The position numbers were made by a program, and so were the translations under genes. A stretch of DNA of 64,000 bases from Pseudobdellovibrionaceae bacterium (lineage in GTDB: Bacteria > Bdellovibrionota > Bdellovibrionia > Bdellovibrionales > Bdellovibrionaceae). Each line of letters opens with the position of its first letter. The first letter of the stretch is position 1. Below, piece after piece: positions 8,254 to 16,371 of the stretch. Location of the stretch: assembly GCA_016785955.1 (NCBI GenBank), contig JAEUWH010000110.1:35310-99309 (forward strand). Direction: 5' to 3'. The notes under the pieces were generated by a model. The model made no database searches. It worked only from the letters and a program-made list of their open reading frames with translations, and had not been told where the DNA came from.

Positions 8254-9837
8254 CTATTTTTTAAAATCGGGATCTAACATGGACGGCGATTTCACTTCTA
8301 GGCGTGTCTTTACAATTTTAAAAATAAACGAATTCGGGCCATTGACTAATTCGCCTTCTTTACCATTCATTCCAACTATATATCGTTTGGGATCGAATTG
8401 AGCCCCATGCAATTTTTCATAGTTCACACCACCTGTATTGCTATTACGATTAAAGCTGCTAGTCGTCGCGGCATTATTTCTAAAATATCCACCGGCCATC
8501 CCCGCGCCTCCGGGAGCGGCACCATACGTCCCACTGTTTACTTTGGTTTTTTCAGAAGGATCGGCCAGAGGCCCGCCCGCCGCAGATCCACCGCTGCCAC
8601 CACCCATACTTCCACCACCGCCTCCACCACCAAGGCCAGCATTCCCTTTTTGGCCACCTAAATTTTGCCCACTACCACTTTGATAAGCGCTGTCACGAAG
8701 TGAATTTGTTAACGTCCCATAAGGATCGGCACCGCCCGCAGCGCCCCCACCAGCATTAATTCCGTTCAATCCTCCACCCTCGGCGGAACTGCCGTCGCCA
8801 CTAGAAGTGACGCCTACCGTAGCGACATTACGAGAGGCATCGGCATTAGTATAGGCCGCCACACACTCTTTCGCGTTCGGTGTATTCATACATTGGCAAA
8901 CAGGGTTTGATGCCGCGTAAGCCGCGTTCGAACATCGCTGTAAATCTTTACAAGCCGCACTGTTAGGATCCGTTTTACAGGCATCCACATTGTTCGCGGT
9001 TAAACCACTGTCAGTGTCAGTTTTACAATTTTTTGCAGCTTGCATCTGAACAAGAGCCGTCATCGCATGCTGAGAGGCTTCGGCCACCCGTTGCTTGAAC
9101 GACATGCACTTGTTAATATTTTCTTTGATTTCAACCATCTCGGCCTGAAGAGTGATTTGCTTTTTATCGTCAGGAATACAGCCTGGTTCATAAAATTTCT
9201 GTCGAGCTTGAGTGCAATACGACTCGCAAGTATTTCGAGACGCCGCGCACATCGACTGCCAGCCAGCCAATGCCGTATTGGCAATCTTACTAATATCAGC
9301 CAGTTTTGAGCATGCTTGATTTAAGGCTACCGCACCAACACCAACCGCTTTAGTGGCCTGCATGGCTTGTTGGATTGTATCATTATCTTGATCACAACTG
9401 CTCGTTGCTTCCGTAGTATTCAAGGTACACTTGCGATGCAGTTCTTGAAATTGAGCGTAACACGCTCCCGAATCAACACTTTTGTTTTCCTGGCCGGATG
9501 CTGCTGTTTTTTCTGTAACACAATACAAATCCTCTCCATTACTATTTTGTTGATTCATATTTTTAACTTCTTCGATGCCAACACGTTCTATAGCCGCATT
9601 TGCAGTTCCAAATAGTATACAAGGCGATCCATTACTACACGTACACGAAGCCCCCCCTGTTTGCACGTCGCCGTTATCTGTTTTAATAGGGACACACTGA
9701 TTCCCCTTTGCTATGGAATTATCGGGACAAATACCTTGGGAAGGCATCGTCTGCGAAAACGAAATTGCGACTGCATTCATCCCTAAGAATTGAAATGCAA
9801 ATACAAACGCATAAAAATAAAATGTGCTTATTTTCAC
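8254..9837 (-). CDS. Large secreted Cys-rich protein with Gly-rich C-terminal half
   Basis: 527 residues with an N-terminal signal peptide (hydrophobic stretch ending MNAVA). Residues about 35-330 hold many Cys in pairs (ASCTCSNGSPC, CKDLQRC, CQCMN), suggesting a disulfide-stabilised extracytoplasmic domain; about 340-455 is Gly/Ser/Ala-rich low complexity, and a short ordered tail follows. GTG start with a GGGGGAA site. No known family recognised. The build resembles Cys-rich secreted proteins common in Bdellovibrio-type genomes. Confidence 0.75.
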   Translation of the reverse strand: MKISTFYFYAFVFAFQFLGMNAVAISFSQTMPSQGICPDNSIAKGNQCVPIKTDNGDVQTGGASCTCSNGSPCILFGTANAAIERVGIEEVKNMNQQNSNGEDLYCVTEKTAASGQENKSVDSGACYAQFQELHRKCTLNTTEATSSCDQDNDTIQQAMQATKAVGVGAVALNQACSKLADISKIANTALAGWQSMCAASRNTCESYCTQARQKFYEPGCIPDDKKQITLQAEMVEIKENINKCMSFKQRVAEASQHAMTALVQMQAAKNCKTDTDSGLTANNVDACKTDPNSAACKDLQRCSNAAYAASNPVCQCMNTPNAKECVAAYTNADASRNVATVGVTSSGDGSSAEGGGLNGINAGGGAAGGADPYGTLTNSLRDSAYQSGSGQNLGGQKGNAGLGGGGGGGSMGGGSGGSAAGGPLADPSEKTKVNSGTYGAAPGGAGMAGGYFRNNAATTSSFNRNSNTGGVNYEKLHGAQFDPKRYIVGMNGKEGELVNGPNSFIFKIVKTRLEVKSPSMLDPDFKK

Positions 9838-10392
9838 GATTCCCCCGAATCTCGCTTTCTAAAAGAAGAAGCTCTTATTATTTTATCGTAAAATTGCGGA
9901 AAAAACTGAGATTCTCATGAAAATTTTGTCTGAACACGCGCCATGAAGAGGACGGTGTCAATCTTTACAACAGCGTCTTATTTTGAAACGAATTTTTTGT
10001 GTACAATAGATCGTCGTCTGTTTTTACCAATCGGTTGATCTTACCAATCGGTCTGTTGTTTGTCCTATGTCCTTATGTCCGCCAACTGCTCTTACAACCT
10101 GCTCTTTGTCATTACCAACCTGCTCTTACCAACCTCTTGCAAAGCGCCCTTAAGACCCTGGGAGGTTTTGTGACAAACTTCCCAGGTAGGTTGGTCCACG
10201 AACCTGGACGGAGGGCCAAGCTCGCTTCATCATAAATAAAATAAATTCTTAGTCTCATTTGATGGCTTTCATATTTAAACGCCATTCTTTACATAGCTAC
10301 ATAGCTGCGGCTTCTAGCGAGCCCGTGTCCTGCTAAACTTTTTATGCACAACACGCTCTGCCCGTTGTTTTCGGCCGCGAACTGAAGAAAAT
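9838..10392. other. 555-bp spacer with short tandem repeats and hairpins
   Basis: Lies between the fliC1 stop and the start of the Cys-rich secreted gene. No convincing gene. It holds TTACCAATCGGT twice (10024-10035, 10041-10052), several degenerate TTACCAACC and ACCTGCTCTT units (about 10090-10137), three TGTCC units (about 10060-10080) and a strong hairpin at 10157-10186. A TACAAT at about 10001 might be a plus-strand -10 box for a small RNA ending at the hairpin, but I see no matching -35. Confidence 0.6.
10157..10186. terminator. 12-bp hairpin in the fliC1 downstream spacer
   Basis: Arms CCTGGGAGGTTT and AAACTTCCCAGG pair over 12 bp with one G-U wobble around the 6-nt loop TGTGAC. There is no T-run on either side, so it may be an RNA stability element or part of a structured RNA rather than a simple terminator. 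Confidence 0.45.
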
Positions 10393-11226
10393 CTAACCAA
10401 TCAATTTAAGTGCTTGAGAGGGAATTTGATTGGCTTGAGCTAATGTGGACGTCGAAGCTTGTAACAAGATATTATTTCTTGTCAACTCGCTGCTCGCTTG
10501 AGCGACGTCAGTGTCACGAATACGAGAATTGGCTGCTGAGATATTTTCATACATCGTTTGCGAGTTATCGTACGTGGCTTGGAGACGATTTTGGATCGCA
10601 CCTAAATTAGCACGAAAACCGTTCACTGTTGATTGGGCTTCGTCCAATGCTTCTAGCGCATCTTGCGCACCTTCTTTAGAAGTGAAATCAAAGCCATCAA
10701 TACCGATAGAACTGATCGTTACATCCGACTCACCCGAGTCAAACGAGATTCTGTCCGCATCCGCATTGTTATTGATACCCACCTGGAAGTCGTAGACTTT
10801 CCCGTTACCATTAATTAATTCTTGATTACCGAACTTCGTTGTTTGCGCGATACGCTGAACCTCTGATTTTAATTGCTGAACCTCTTTATCCAAGAAGCCA
10901 CGCTCTTTATCCGACACAGTATCGGAAGCAGATTGAATACCTAGTTCACGCATACGAGTTAAAATATTTGAAATTTCGCCGAGGCCACCCTCTGCCGTTT
11001 GAATTAACGAGATACCATCATTTGCATTTCGTCCTGCTTGATAGATACTTCTCATTCCAGATTTTAAATTTTCACTGATCGCTAATCCCGCAGCATCATC
11101 TGATGATTTGGTGATTCGTGATCCTGAAGCCAATTGCGTAAATGACTTCTGAATTTCTCTTTGCGAACCAGCCAAAGACTTTTGTGCGCTCAGAGACGGC
11201 ATGTTTGTTGAAATTCTCATTCCCAT
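10393..11226 (-). CDS. fliC: Flagellin (fliC copy 1)
   Basis: 277 residues with complete N- and C-terminal D0/D1 helices: MGMRISTNMPSLSAQKSLAG, the SGSRITKSSDDAAGLAISE motif, and the C-terminal half ending ALKLIG. The variable centre is very short, so the filament surface is probably smooth, as in other short flagellins. Start has a GGGAGG site. Expression is predicted from a FliA promoter about 205 nt upstream, giving a long leader with a strong hairpin. It is one of three neighbouring flagellin genes, each separated by long non-coding DNA. Confidence 0.96.
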   Translation of the reverse strand: MGMRISTNMPSLSAQKSLAGSQREIQKSFTQLASGSRITKSSDDAAGLAISENLKSGMRSIYQAGRNANDGISLIQTAEGGLGEISNILTRMRELGIQSASDTVSDKERGFLDKEVQQLKSEVQRIAQTTKFGNQELINGNGKVYDFQVGINNNADADRISFDSGESDVTISSIGIDGFDFTSKEGAQDALEALDEAQSTVNGFRANLGAIQNRLQATYDNSQTMYENISAANSRIRDTDVAQASSELTRNNILLQASTSTLAQANQIPSQALKLIG

Positions 11227-11270
11227 GAGGGACCTCCCGTAATATGCTTCCCACCTAAGGAAGCGGTTAA

Positions 11271-11304
11271 GGTCCAGCTTTAAAACCTACTTAAAGACTG
11301 GACC
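11271..11304 (-). promoter_or_regulatory. Leader hairpin upstream of fliC1
   Basis: In the transcript, GGTCCAG-T-CTTTAA pairs with TTAAAGCTGGACC: 13 bp with a single bulged T and a 7-nt loop. It sits between the promoter and the start codon, about 45-78 nt before the ATG, where it could control translation or mRNA stability. A smaller hairpin (GCTTCC/GGAAGC) lies between it and the ribosome site. Confidence 0.55.
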
Positions 11305-11437
11305 AGTTGAACACGTTGGTACACCGGACTTAGGTCAAACTTAAGAACCTCATCGATCGTTACCTGGCAGTCACTCCGGATAACTTTCTCCGTCCTTAGG
11401 TCTTAACACTGAAGTCGTGTTGAACCATCTGACAAAC

Positions 11438-11464
11438 CATTCGGCCAGGTCTTGGGAGGCTTTA
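11438..11464 (-). promoter_or_regulatory. FliA (sigma-28) promoter of fliC1
   Basis: TAAAGCCT, 11-nt spacer, GCCGAATG on the minus strand, compared with the sigma-28 consensus TAAAGTTT-N11-GCCGATAA. Spacing is exact and the -10 box is identical to that of the fliC2 promoter. Expected transcript start near 11431, leaving a leader of about 205 nt. Confidence 0.8.
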
Positions 11465-11720
11465 GTCGTGGGAATGAAAACTGGACTAATGTCAGATATG
11501 AACTAGACTTTTATCTGGATAGTTTGTGATTTTTTCCTAGACCTTGATCTGGAAAGTTCAGAAAAAACAGGCGAGAAGTTTCTTTTTCAGGACTAACAAA
11601 TAGAAAGCTTCTGGATCTTTGGCGGACACGATGCGATTTCACCCTAGACTGGACGAAGAGAGCGTCTAAGTCTGGAGATCAGTCTGACTCGGCCACCCAC
11701 TTGTTTTAATCCCAAAATGT

Positions 11721-11748
11721 CCCCGGAAAGCCCGAAGGCTCTCCGGGG
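11721..11748 (-). terminator. Terminator-type hairpin downstream of fliC2
   Basis: On the minus strand CCCCGGAGAGCC and GGCTTTCCGGGG form a 12-bp stem (one G-U pair) closed by a TTCG tetraloop, 65 nt after the fliC2 stop. The following ATTTT is only a weak U-tract. It separates fliC2 from the fliC1 promoter region. The rest of 11227-11812 holds the fliC1 promoter and leader plus three CTAGAC hexamers (11503, 11537, 11644) and no gene. Confidence 0.7.
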
Positions 11749-11812
11749 TGGGCTTAAGAGTAGAAGATGTGTGGGCGACTACTCGTTAATTATTATACTT
11801 TACTTAAAACTA

Positions 11813-12640
11813 TTATCCGATCAGCTTTAAAGCTACGCCTTGAGACTGATTGGCTTGAGCAAGTACAGAGACCGCAGCACTTTGTAGTACTTGTGCTGAA
11901 GCTAACTCTGAAGACTCGCGCGCAATATCAGTGTCCGCAATACGTGACTTGGCCGCTGACAGGTTTTCAATTTGTGTATCTAAATTGTTGGTTGTGATTT
12001 CTAAACGATTTTGGATAGCACCAAAATTCGCTCGCATCGCTCCCACCATTTGCATGGATTCATCCACCGTATTTAACAAATCACGCGCGCTGTCTTTGTC
12101 CGTTAATGACAAACCATCAATTCCGATTGCTCCTGCCGTTGCATCTGAAGACAAATCGTACGTGATTGTGTTTTCCTCACCACCGAATGCACCGACATGG
12201 AATGTCTGACTTCCACCAGAGCCGTCTAGCAAAACTTTATCGCCGAAAACCGTAGTTTTCGCGATACGATCAGCTTCCGCGATGATGTTTTGAGCTTCCA
12301 GATCAAGAAATTCACGCTCTTTATCTCCGATATTATCAGAGGCGGCTTGAATCCCTAGCTCTCTTAATCGAACTAAAATATTACTAATCTCATTAAGGCC
12401 ACCTTCCGAGACTTGAATGGCGCTGACGGCATTGAACGAGTTCATTCGCGCCATCTGCATACCTTTAACCTGCGCATTCATTGATTGAGAAATGGCCAAA
12501 CCAGCGGCATCGTCGCCGGCTTTAACAATACGAGTTCCACTCGCTAATGCTTGAGAGGCATGCTCTTGTCTTTTTTGCTGCATACCTAATACCTTTTGTG
12601 CAGATATCGACGCCATATTCGTCTGTATTCTTAAGCCCAT
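11813..12640 (-). CDS. fliC: Flagellin (fliC copy 2)
   Basis: 275 residues with canonical flagellin ends: MGLRIQTNMASISAQKVLG, ASGTRIVKAGDDAAGLAISQ, and a C-terminus ending VALKLIG. As in the other copies the central D2/D3 part is almost absent. The start lies behind AGGAGG. A near-consensus FliA promoter lies about 510 bp upstream, so the predicted 5' leader is exceptionally long. Sequence divergence from copy 1 is clear throughout D1, so this is an old paralogue and not a recent duplicate. Confidence 0.96.
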   Translation of the reverse strand: MGLRIQTNMASISAQKVLGMQQKRQEHASQALASGTRIVKAGDDAAGLAISQSMNAQVKGMQMARMNSFNAVSAIQVSEGGLNEISNILVRLRELGIQAASDNIGDKEREFLDLEAQNIIAEADRIAKTTVFGDKVLLDGSGGSQTFHVGAFGGEENTITYDLSSDATAGAIGIDGLSLTDKDSARDLLNTVDESMQMVGAMRANFGAIQNRLEITTNNLDTQIENLSAAKSRIADTDIARESSELASAQVLQSAAVSVLAQANQSQGVALKLIG

Positions 12641-13152
12641 TATATCCTCCTGTGGATATTAAAGAATTTGGGGGTTAACTCTGGGCCCTCGCTCACACAC
12701 TAGGTTCCAGAACCAAATTCAGTTTTTAAATACAAGCCATAGAAATCAGAACTTCCGTTTTTTTAAACGTGCGCTTTCTGCGCTACAAGTATTTCGGGCA
12801 AAGCAAGGCCATTTGATTTTTGCGTTCCACTTCACTGCACAAATGCGATCACGAATAATGTGATACGCACCTACACACGTGAGCTGACGTAAAGATCAAC
12901 TCTTGGTCGTGCTTGACGGATGACCAAATGTCTCGTCCCAATACGCGGACTAAGATATTTGAGCACCGGCCCAGAATGTTTGCTGTTGCAAACACCCACT
13001 GATTTCATTTTTTTGTTGGGGGAGCTACTCAGGAAAATACTCAAGAGGTGACTGGTCTCTTAGGTATCTCCCTGGGAAGCCTTGAGAAGAGGTGTTTATC
13101 GACTGCGAATCGAGGTCCTGCTCGCAAGGTTGCTCCAACGTGTTCACAGATA
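12641..13152 (-). other. About 500-nt leader of fliC2
   Basis: Non-coding stretch between the predicted fliC2 transcript start (near 13146) and its ATG. It contains a 7-bp hairpin TGTTTGC/GCAAACA (12977-12994), repeated AAGAGGTG and CTCA-rich segments near 13040-13100, and no open frame of note. Long structured leaders are often sites of post-transcriptional control; no known riboswitch consensus was recognised. Confidence 0.45.
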
Positions 13153-13179
13153 CATTCGGCTTTGGTCTAGGAAACTTTA
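13153..13179 (-). promoter_or_regulatory. FliA (sigma-28) promoter of fliC2
   Basis: TAAAGTTT, 11-nt spacer, GCCGAATG on the minus strand. The -35 half is a perfect match to the sigma-28 consensus and the -10 half differs only at the last bases. Spacing is exact. No other minus-strand gene start lies between it and fliC2. Confidence 0.82.
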
Positions 13180-13285
13180 GCCCTAGGTCTAGGTTATTTT
13201 ACGTTGCAATGCGTCTAGTGATTGTAAACACTAGGTTTTGCTTTAAAAAATATTTTTTTAAAACCCCTCGAAAGGTCTAGTCTAG
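13165..13285. repeat. Cluster of five GTCTAG hexamers upstream of fliC2
   Basis: GTCTAG begins at 13165, 13187, 13213, 13275 and 13280 (plus strand), five copies in 121 bp. The first falls inside the FliA promoter spacer and the others lie upstream of it. An inverted repeat CTAGTG/CACTAG (13215-13234) lies within the cluster. The spacing and position suggest a regulator binding array, but no protein is known to me for it. Confidence 0.55.
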
Positions 13286-13296
13286 GGCGGGGTTTT
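13260..13296. terminator. Bidirectional terminator-type hairpin downstream of fliC3
   Basis: Arms AAAACCCC (13260-13267) and GGGGTTTT (13289-13296) with a 21-nt loop. Read on the minus strand after fliC3, the stem ends in TTTT followed by an A/T-rich stretch. It isolates fliC3 from the fliC2 promoter. Confidence 0.6.
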
Positions 13297-13337
13297 GCCA
13301 TGACGATGATTGATCCTCGGCGTTCGTCTACCTTTTT

Positions 13338-14159
13338 TCAGGCAATTAATTTCAATCCATATCCTTGAGAATCATTGGCATTAGCCAGGACTGCAACTTG
13401 ATATTGCTGAAGGATTTGTGATCGGCGCATCTCTGTAAAAGATTTTGCAACGTCTGTGTCAGCTAATTTTGAATAAGCCGAACTTAAGTTCTCGGTCTGG
13501 CTTTGATTGTTACTGATGGCATGCTCCAGGCGACTTTGAACAGCGCCCAGCTTGGCTCGCGCACCACTGATTTGCGTTAATGCTTCATCGATGGAATCCA
13601 AAGAATCCCGAGCCGAAGATTGATCCTCAATCGATAAACCCTCCACTCCCAATTGTGTGGCTGTCGTGTTGGCATCTTGTTGATACGAGATCCTGGACGA
13701 ATTACCTTTTTCCGAGCCCACTTGAAATTCATAGCTGCGCTCACTTCCATCCAGTAAATTTTGCGAGCCAAAGCGTGTTGTTCGGGCGATTCGATCCAGT
13801 TCCGAGTTTAGCTGCTCGAACTCATAGTTTAGAAATTCCCTTTCTGTTTCTGAAAAAGTGTCACTGGCGGCTTGCACTGACAATTCACGCATGCGAATCA
13901 AAATATTGTTTTGCTCATTCAAAGCTCCTTCTGCCTGCTGAACCAAACTGGTCGCATTTTCTGCGTTAGCGGTTGCAGCTTCAAGCCCTCTGGTTTGCGC
14001 TCTGATGTTTTCCGAAATGGCCTGACTAGCGGAATCGACTCCACTGTGAGCAAAGCGATTACCGCTTGCTAGCTGCTTCATCGACGTTTCCATGGTTCGC
14101 TGGTTTTCCTGCATCACCCTCTGGGTCGCTAGCAAAACCGATTGACTAAATATTTTCAC
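13338..14159 (-). CDS. fliC: Divergent flagellin (fliC copy 3)
   Basis: 273 residues with a flagellin D0/D1 layout but a diverged N-terminus: MKIFSQSVLLATQRVMQENQ replaces the usual MGxRIxTNxxSxxAQ, and the SSDDAAGLAIS motif has become HSGVDSASQAIS. The C-terminus is typical (YGLKLIA). GTG start with an AAGGAG site. Unlike copies 1 and 2 it has no FliA box; a sigma-70-like promoter lies about 150 bp upstream. It could be a minor subunit placed at the hook end or tip, or used at a different life stage. Confidence 0.92.
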   Translation of the reverse strand: MKIFSQSVLLATQRVMQENQRTMETSMKQLASGNRFAHSGVDSASQAISENIRAQTRGLEAATANAENATSLVQQAEGALNEQNNILIRMRELSVQAASDTFSETEREFLNYEFEQLNSELDRIARTTRFGSQNLLDGSERSYEFQVGSEKGNSSRISYQQDANTTATQLGVEGLSIEDQSSARDSLDSIDEALTQISGARAKLGAVQSRLEHAISNNQSQTENLSSAYSKLADTDVAKSFTEMRRSQILQQYQVAVLANANDSQGYGLKLIA

Positions 14160-14316
14160 GTTGAGCTCCTTGCCTTAAGTCCATCAAAAAGGCGCCCACA
14201 CACTGTACACTCGAGCCTCGCCAAAACCCTTGGGGAGACCTCGAAAATTGGGAGTCCGATCAGTCACGATCAAGACCCCAAAAGCCCAATGACCTCTAAA
14301 CGCAGTCTTAACAATT

Positions 14317-14344
14317 ATTCTAGACGCAATGCGGTAAATATCAA
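14317..14344 (-). promoter_or_regulatory. Sigma-70-like promoter of fliC3
   Basis: TTGATA, 16-nt spacer, TAGAAT on the minus strand. The -10 box overlaps a CTAGAC hexamer (14320-14325). The predicted leader to the GTG start is about 150 nt. No sigma-28 or sigma-54 motif was found in 14160-14388. Confidence 0.5.
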
Positions 14345-14388
14345 TAAATATTGGTTTTAAATATAACTAATATGAGATTTTCCAGCAA

Positions 14389-15231
14389 TTACCAGAAGAT
14401 ATCATTCTCTGGTTGAGACAGGCTCATGGGCGCTTCAGTCATTGATTTTTTCAAAACTTTACTGGCCTCGCGCAGTCGCTTTTTATTCAGTTTTGGATAG
14501 TTATGCTTCACACGCACTTGAGTCGCGTATTCCCCCGACACCTTCTCGAAACGAAATCGGTTTTCTTTATTATCAAGACCCAGCCTACGAAAAACATTTC
14601 CTTCATCTTTAATATCATCAAAGCCAGTAAAAAAATCAAAACGCGCTCCCGATTTCAAATTTACACCAGAATCTCGAACAACAAAATACCCATCATGAGT
14701 TTCACCATTCGGCAACGCTACGCCTCGGACTGAGGGAATAAAAATCACATCACCCAGCTTATGAAAATTCAAATCACCTGCCACAGTATAGTAAGGGTCC
14801 AAGCAAATATCCTTCATTCCCAAACCAAAAGGACATTCTTTCTTAATTTTGTCCGAAAACAAGGGAGCTTTTCCCCGACGAGCGGCAAAATTAATCATTC
14901 TTAAACCACCCTTTTCATTCAGCAAGCACGCCCCCTGATCAATACACGTTTTATAATCGGACTCACAAACTTCAGCTAATGTTTGACCACGAATATTTTT
15001 AATTGATTCTTTCCGCTGGCCCTGACAGTTCAATCTTTTAACATTCAAAATCGGAATATAGTACAATGCCGGCACAATACCATTGGGGTCTTCAACTTTA
15101 TTTTTTTTCTCTTCTGACTTTGCAGCCTCAATTTCTGGTTTAACAAAGACAGCCGCTGCCTTTCGCTTTTGACACGAAATCAACAAAATACATACACTGA
15201 AAAAAATCAGAAAAAATCGCAAATTTATCAC
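14389..15231 (-). CDS. 3D-domain (MltA-like) lipoprotein
   Basis: 280 residues beginning at GTG 15231 with a lipoprotein signal (CILLISCQKRK). The C-terminal half contains the 3D-domain pattern: VAGDLNFHKLGDVIFIPSVRG, then HDGYFVVRDSG and SGARFDFFTGF, where conserved Asp residues form the double-psi barrel active site seen in MltA and related lytic transglycosylases. Internal Cys residues may form disulfides. A role in peptidoglycan turnover in the periplasm is likely. It reads toward fliC3 but lies in a separate unit. Confidence 0.75.
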   Translation of the reverse strand: MINLRFFLIFFSVCILLISCQKRKAAAVFVKPEIEAAKSEEKKNKVEDPNGIVPALYYIPILNVKRLNCQGQRKESIKNIRGQTLAEVCESDYKTCIDQGACLLNEKGGLRMINFAARRGKAPLFSDKIKKECPFGLGMKDICLDPYYTVAGDLNFHKLGDVIFIPSVRGVALPNGETHDGYFVVRDSGVNLKSGARFDFFTGFDDIKDEGNVFRRLGLDNKENRFRFEKVSGEYATQVRVKHNYPKLNKKRLREASKVLKKSMTEAPMSLSQPENDIFW

Positions 15232-15348
15232 GGCTCATGTATATCAGAATACCCAAATTTGGTCGCTGTCATCAGTTCAGTCATGACAATTTTTCTGTCT
15301 ATGAATTTTTTATCTGTAAAAGTCTTAGGCGCACTGAAATTTCATTCG

Positions 15349-16371
15349 CTAATAATCGACAGCAATTCCAATATTGAAAATATCTGAACTCACATCAAGG
15401 TCTTCATTCAGACTCTGCACAGTTCTGAACTCGGCATATAGCCACATATTGTTAATCCCATATTCACGATCCATCACAAAATCGATTTCTTTACTCCACG
15501 CCGTGATATTGAAAAGGGCTCCCCCACCCGCATAACCAGCGGGCGTTCCCACAAATTTGGGAGCCTTATTGTCATCGCGGATCTCGCCCAGAACATAGTA
15601 ACTCATTCCACCAACAACAAATGGAGCTATCCACTGTTTGTCCCAAAACTCCAACCGATAAATCCCGCCCGCCGAAACCGGCAACCCAATAAACGTAAAA
15701 CCCTCGCGCGCGGGGGCACCGCCCTTAACATTGGGATCGGCAAATCGACCATTGCCATGGGCCGTAAAAAAACCCAGCCCAAAAACCACTCCCAACTTCC
15801 CAAATGATCGAAAAGGCTGCCATTCGTAGTCCATCATCAAATAAGAAAGATCATTTTCCCCATAAATGTCACCAAACGTGATTGGCGTCCCTGCCCCGGT
15901 ATCTATATCAATGTTGGGATACGTGATCGTTCCAAAACGAATCGACGTCGACTGGTTTTTTTGTGATATTTTTTGAGTCTTATAATAATATCGCCCCGTA
16001 TTTTGATCGATTAAATATAAACCTTTTTTGGCATCCGGATGGGCAATTTTTTTTCTACCAGACTGCCCTGCTGTTTCTTCAGACTCCACAACCTTGGACG
16101 CTTGCTGACCTTGAGTTCTAGGCAAGGCTTTAGGCTCTGAGGTTGGCTTGGGCACCGGTTCAGAATGCAGCATATTTTGAGCCTCTAGCTCGTCAGGTGT
16201 TTGTGTATACGGAGGCTCGTTCGGTGGTAGGTCTTCGACTACGTGCTCGGTGGGAGGCGGCGCCGCAGACGGCACTTCCAAAAACACATCTTCCGGTGAG
16301 GCCGACTGTGAGTATGAAGGCAATGAGACAACGCTCATCACCAGCACCAGAAACAGCAGCGCCCACCTCAC
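15349..16371 (-). CDS. Porin-like beta-barrel protein with Pro-rich N-terminus
   Basis: The frame extends to 16536 but most likely starts at GTG 16371, whose first bases overlap the TGA of the upstream gene (GTGA) behind a GAGGTG site; this gives 340 residues with a clean signal peptide ending near SYSQS. A Pro/Glu-rich segment (about residues 25-110) is followed by a domain with many short alternating aromatic strands ending in FNIGIAVDY, typical of an outer-membrane beta-barrel with a terminal aromatic residue. No specific family. Translational coupling to the CFI-box gene implies linked function. Confidence 0.65.
   Translation of the reverse strand: MRWALLFLVLVMSVVSLPSYSQSASPEDVFLEVPSAAPPPTEHVVEDLPPNEPPYTQTPDELEAQNMLHSEPVPKPTSEPKALPRTQGQQASKVVESEETAGQSGRKKIAHPDAKKGLYLIDQNTGRYYYKTQKISQKNQSTSIRFGTITYPNIDIDTGAGTPITFGDIYGENDLSYLMMDYEWQPFRSFGKLGVVFGLGFFTAHGNGRFADPNVKGGAPAREGFTFIGLPVSAGGIYRLEFWDKQWIAPFVVGGMSYYVLGEIRDDNKAPKFVGTPAGYAGGGALFNITAWSKEIDFVMDREYGINNMWLYAEFRTVQSLNEDLDVSSDIFNIGIAVDY

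Noticed and set aside
9999..10235. 78-codon plus-strand frame in the fliC1 downstream spacer
   Set aside because: Its content is repeat sequence and it runs through the 12-bp hairpin.
10360..10390. Possible FliA box (TAGA ... GCCGAAAA) just after fliC1
   Set aside because: The spacer is one base too long, the -35 match is poor and it overlaps the fliC1 stop codon.
12641..13337. Considered a c-di-GMP riboswitch in the flagellin leaders
   Set aside because: The conserved core of the known c-di-GMP aptamers is not visible on either strand.
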